NCBI GenBank assembly: GCA_017590115.1
Contig: JAGGNK010015447.1
Span: 1,612,001 to 1,676,000, forward strand
Length of the DNA: 64,000 bases
Source: Montifringilla adamsi
Lineage: Eukaryota > Chordata > Aves > Passeriformes > Passeridae
Reading direction: 5' to 3'
Of this stretch, positions 63,190 through 64,000 are shown piece by piece. Positions within the stretch are counted from its first letter, which is position 1. Each line of letters opens with the position of its first letter. Position numbers and translations under genes: made by a program. The notes under the pieces are model-generated. The model ran no database searches and was not told the origin of the DNA. It saw only the letters and a list, made by a program, of their open reading frames with translations.

Positions 63190-63480
63190 TCAAGGGGGGA
63201 TATGTGGTAGGTGGTTCTGGAAGGCTGTACCTTCCCTGTACCTCAGCCAGTGGGAGAGGAAGAGGCAACACGCGGCCGGGAGTTCAGGATAAAAGGAGGC
63301 TGTGCCCTCCGAAACCTTGAGAGAGCAAAGAAACCCTGCGGCTGTGCCCTGGTGGACCCTCTCCCTTTATTCCAATGAAGTTGCAGGACTCTCCTGTCTC
63401 CTTTTTGGACGTAAACCTCTGGAATTTGTGGATTTTCCCAGTGCTTGCAAAGGGCTGGGTCTCCCTCTCTGCCCTCTTCC
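63190..63480 (+). mobile_element. Fragment of another songbird-type ERV LTR
   Basis: The stretch contains GGTTCTGGAAGGCTGTACCT, CAGTGGGAGAGGAAGAGGCA, a TATA-like GGATAAAAGGAGG at about 63287, then CCTCCGAAACCTTGAGAGAG and TTTATTCCAATGAAGTTGC, where AATGAA appears to be a mutated AATAAA signal. I recognise this order from passerine LTRs. Both ends are unclear; open frames of about 94 codons crossing it on both strands are not genes. Confidence 0.6.
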
Positions 63481-63861
63481 TCCTTTTTGCTGCCCCAAAG
63501 AAGTTTCTCTGCCAGAAAAACACAGTCCCAATGTGTTTTACATCAGCTGGAGAATAAGAGTTCAGCATCTCTTATGTGTGTGCTAAAGAAAGGTGAATGA
63601 GCGGGGTTTGGAGGTGAGCAGAAAAGCAAGAGAGTGTTAATGATGTAGGTGAGTTGCTTATTGTTGAAATGCTGGTCCCTGCACTTCTTCAGTGGGAATT
63701 ACTCTTTTCTAGATGGAAAAGCAACCAGCAGCTTGACTTCACTAGAAATGCCAAAAAACATTACTCATGTTAACAAAACAGTTTTTTGTTCTGTCATTTT
63801 TTTCTCTTTAAAACCTTAGAACCTGTTACTGTTTCCAGGAGCAGCTTGAAAATGAGAATTT

Positions 63862-63864
<3 letters not shown>

Positions 63865-63902
<38 letters not shown>
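63865..63902 (+). repeat. T38 homopolymer
   Basis: Thirty-eight consecutive T. A run this long is prone to length error in sequencing and to length variation between individuals. Confidence 0.95.
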
Positions 63903-63905
<3 letters not shown>

Positions 63906-64000
63906 TAGGAAAAGCAAATAATCCCTGATTTCATTTCCTGTTAAAATGAAGCAGTATGGGTCCTTTTGTGAATTCTCAATCATGTTTGCAGCTCCATTGG

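Overview
The window looks like vertebrate nuclear DNA, most likely from a bird and probably a songbird. It has long non-coding stretches, small exons with GT-AG junctions, two CpG-rich promoter regions, CR1 retroposon scraps, and solo LTRs of types I recognise from avian and passerine genomes. There are no bacterial-style genes, operons, CRISPR arrays or convincing tRNA/rRNA genes. Almost all long open frames are chance frames in introns, repeats or CpG islands.

Left part (about 1-20,000): the 5' portion of APPL2 on the minus strand. Seven coding exons can be placed to the base: 19908-19961, 15073-15171, 4950-5009, 4392-4463, 2493-2580, 336-377 and 161-219. They join in frame to give the first 158 residues, the N-terminal part of the BAR domain. 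The rest of the gene (remaining BAR, PH and PTB domains) lies beyond the left edge. The start codon sits in a CpG-rich region at about 19,030-20,330, with tetranucleotide repeats on both sides of exon 1. The large introns hold an avian LTR, a perfect 19-bp hairpin, a 63-bp tandem repeat, a CR1 fragment and possible ancient SINE remnants.

Middle (about 20,000-43,000): AT-rich intergenic DNA without recognisable coding sequence, carrying a retroviral-type LTR near 28.7-29.3 kb, a CR1 fragment at 33.15 kb and an ERV-type LTR at 33.6-34.15 kb. A second CpG island at about 36.2-36.9 kb contains four GGGGCC units and a GGA run; it is the best candidate for the promoter of the next gene.

Right-centre (43,251-50,714): exons of the small conserved vertebrate gene C12orf75 (OCC1) on the plus strand. 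A 25-nt microexon, a 36-nt exon and an 80-nt exon join in frame to encode residues closely matching the C-terminal three quarters of the roughly 63-residue protein; a short terminal exon is proposed at 50,710. The first exon, with the Met-Gly-Cys start known from mammals, could not be found.

Right end (about 51,000-64,000): gene-free DNA with homopolymer tracts, microsatellites and three LTRs. One solo LTR at 62,590-62,992 has matching TGTC/GACA ends and a 4-bp target duplication. APPL2 and C12orf75 are divergently transcribed from CpG islands about 16 kb apart, as in the human chromosome 12q23 neighbourhood. I found no previously undescribed biological system; the more notable items are promoter repeats, small structural oddities and the incomplete OCC1 gene model.
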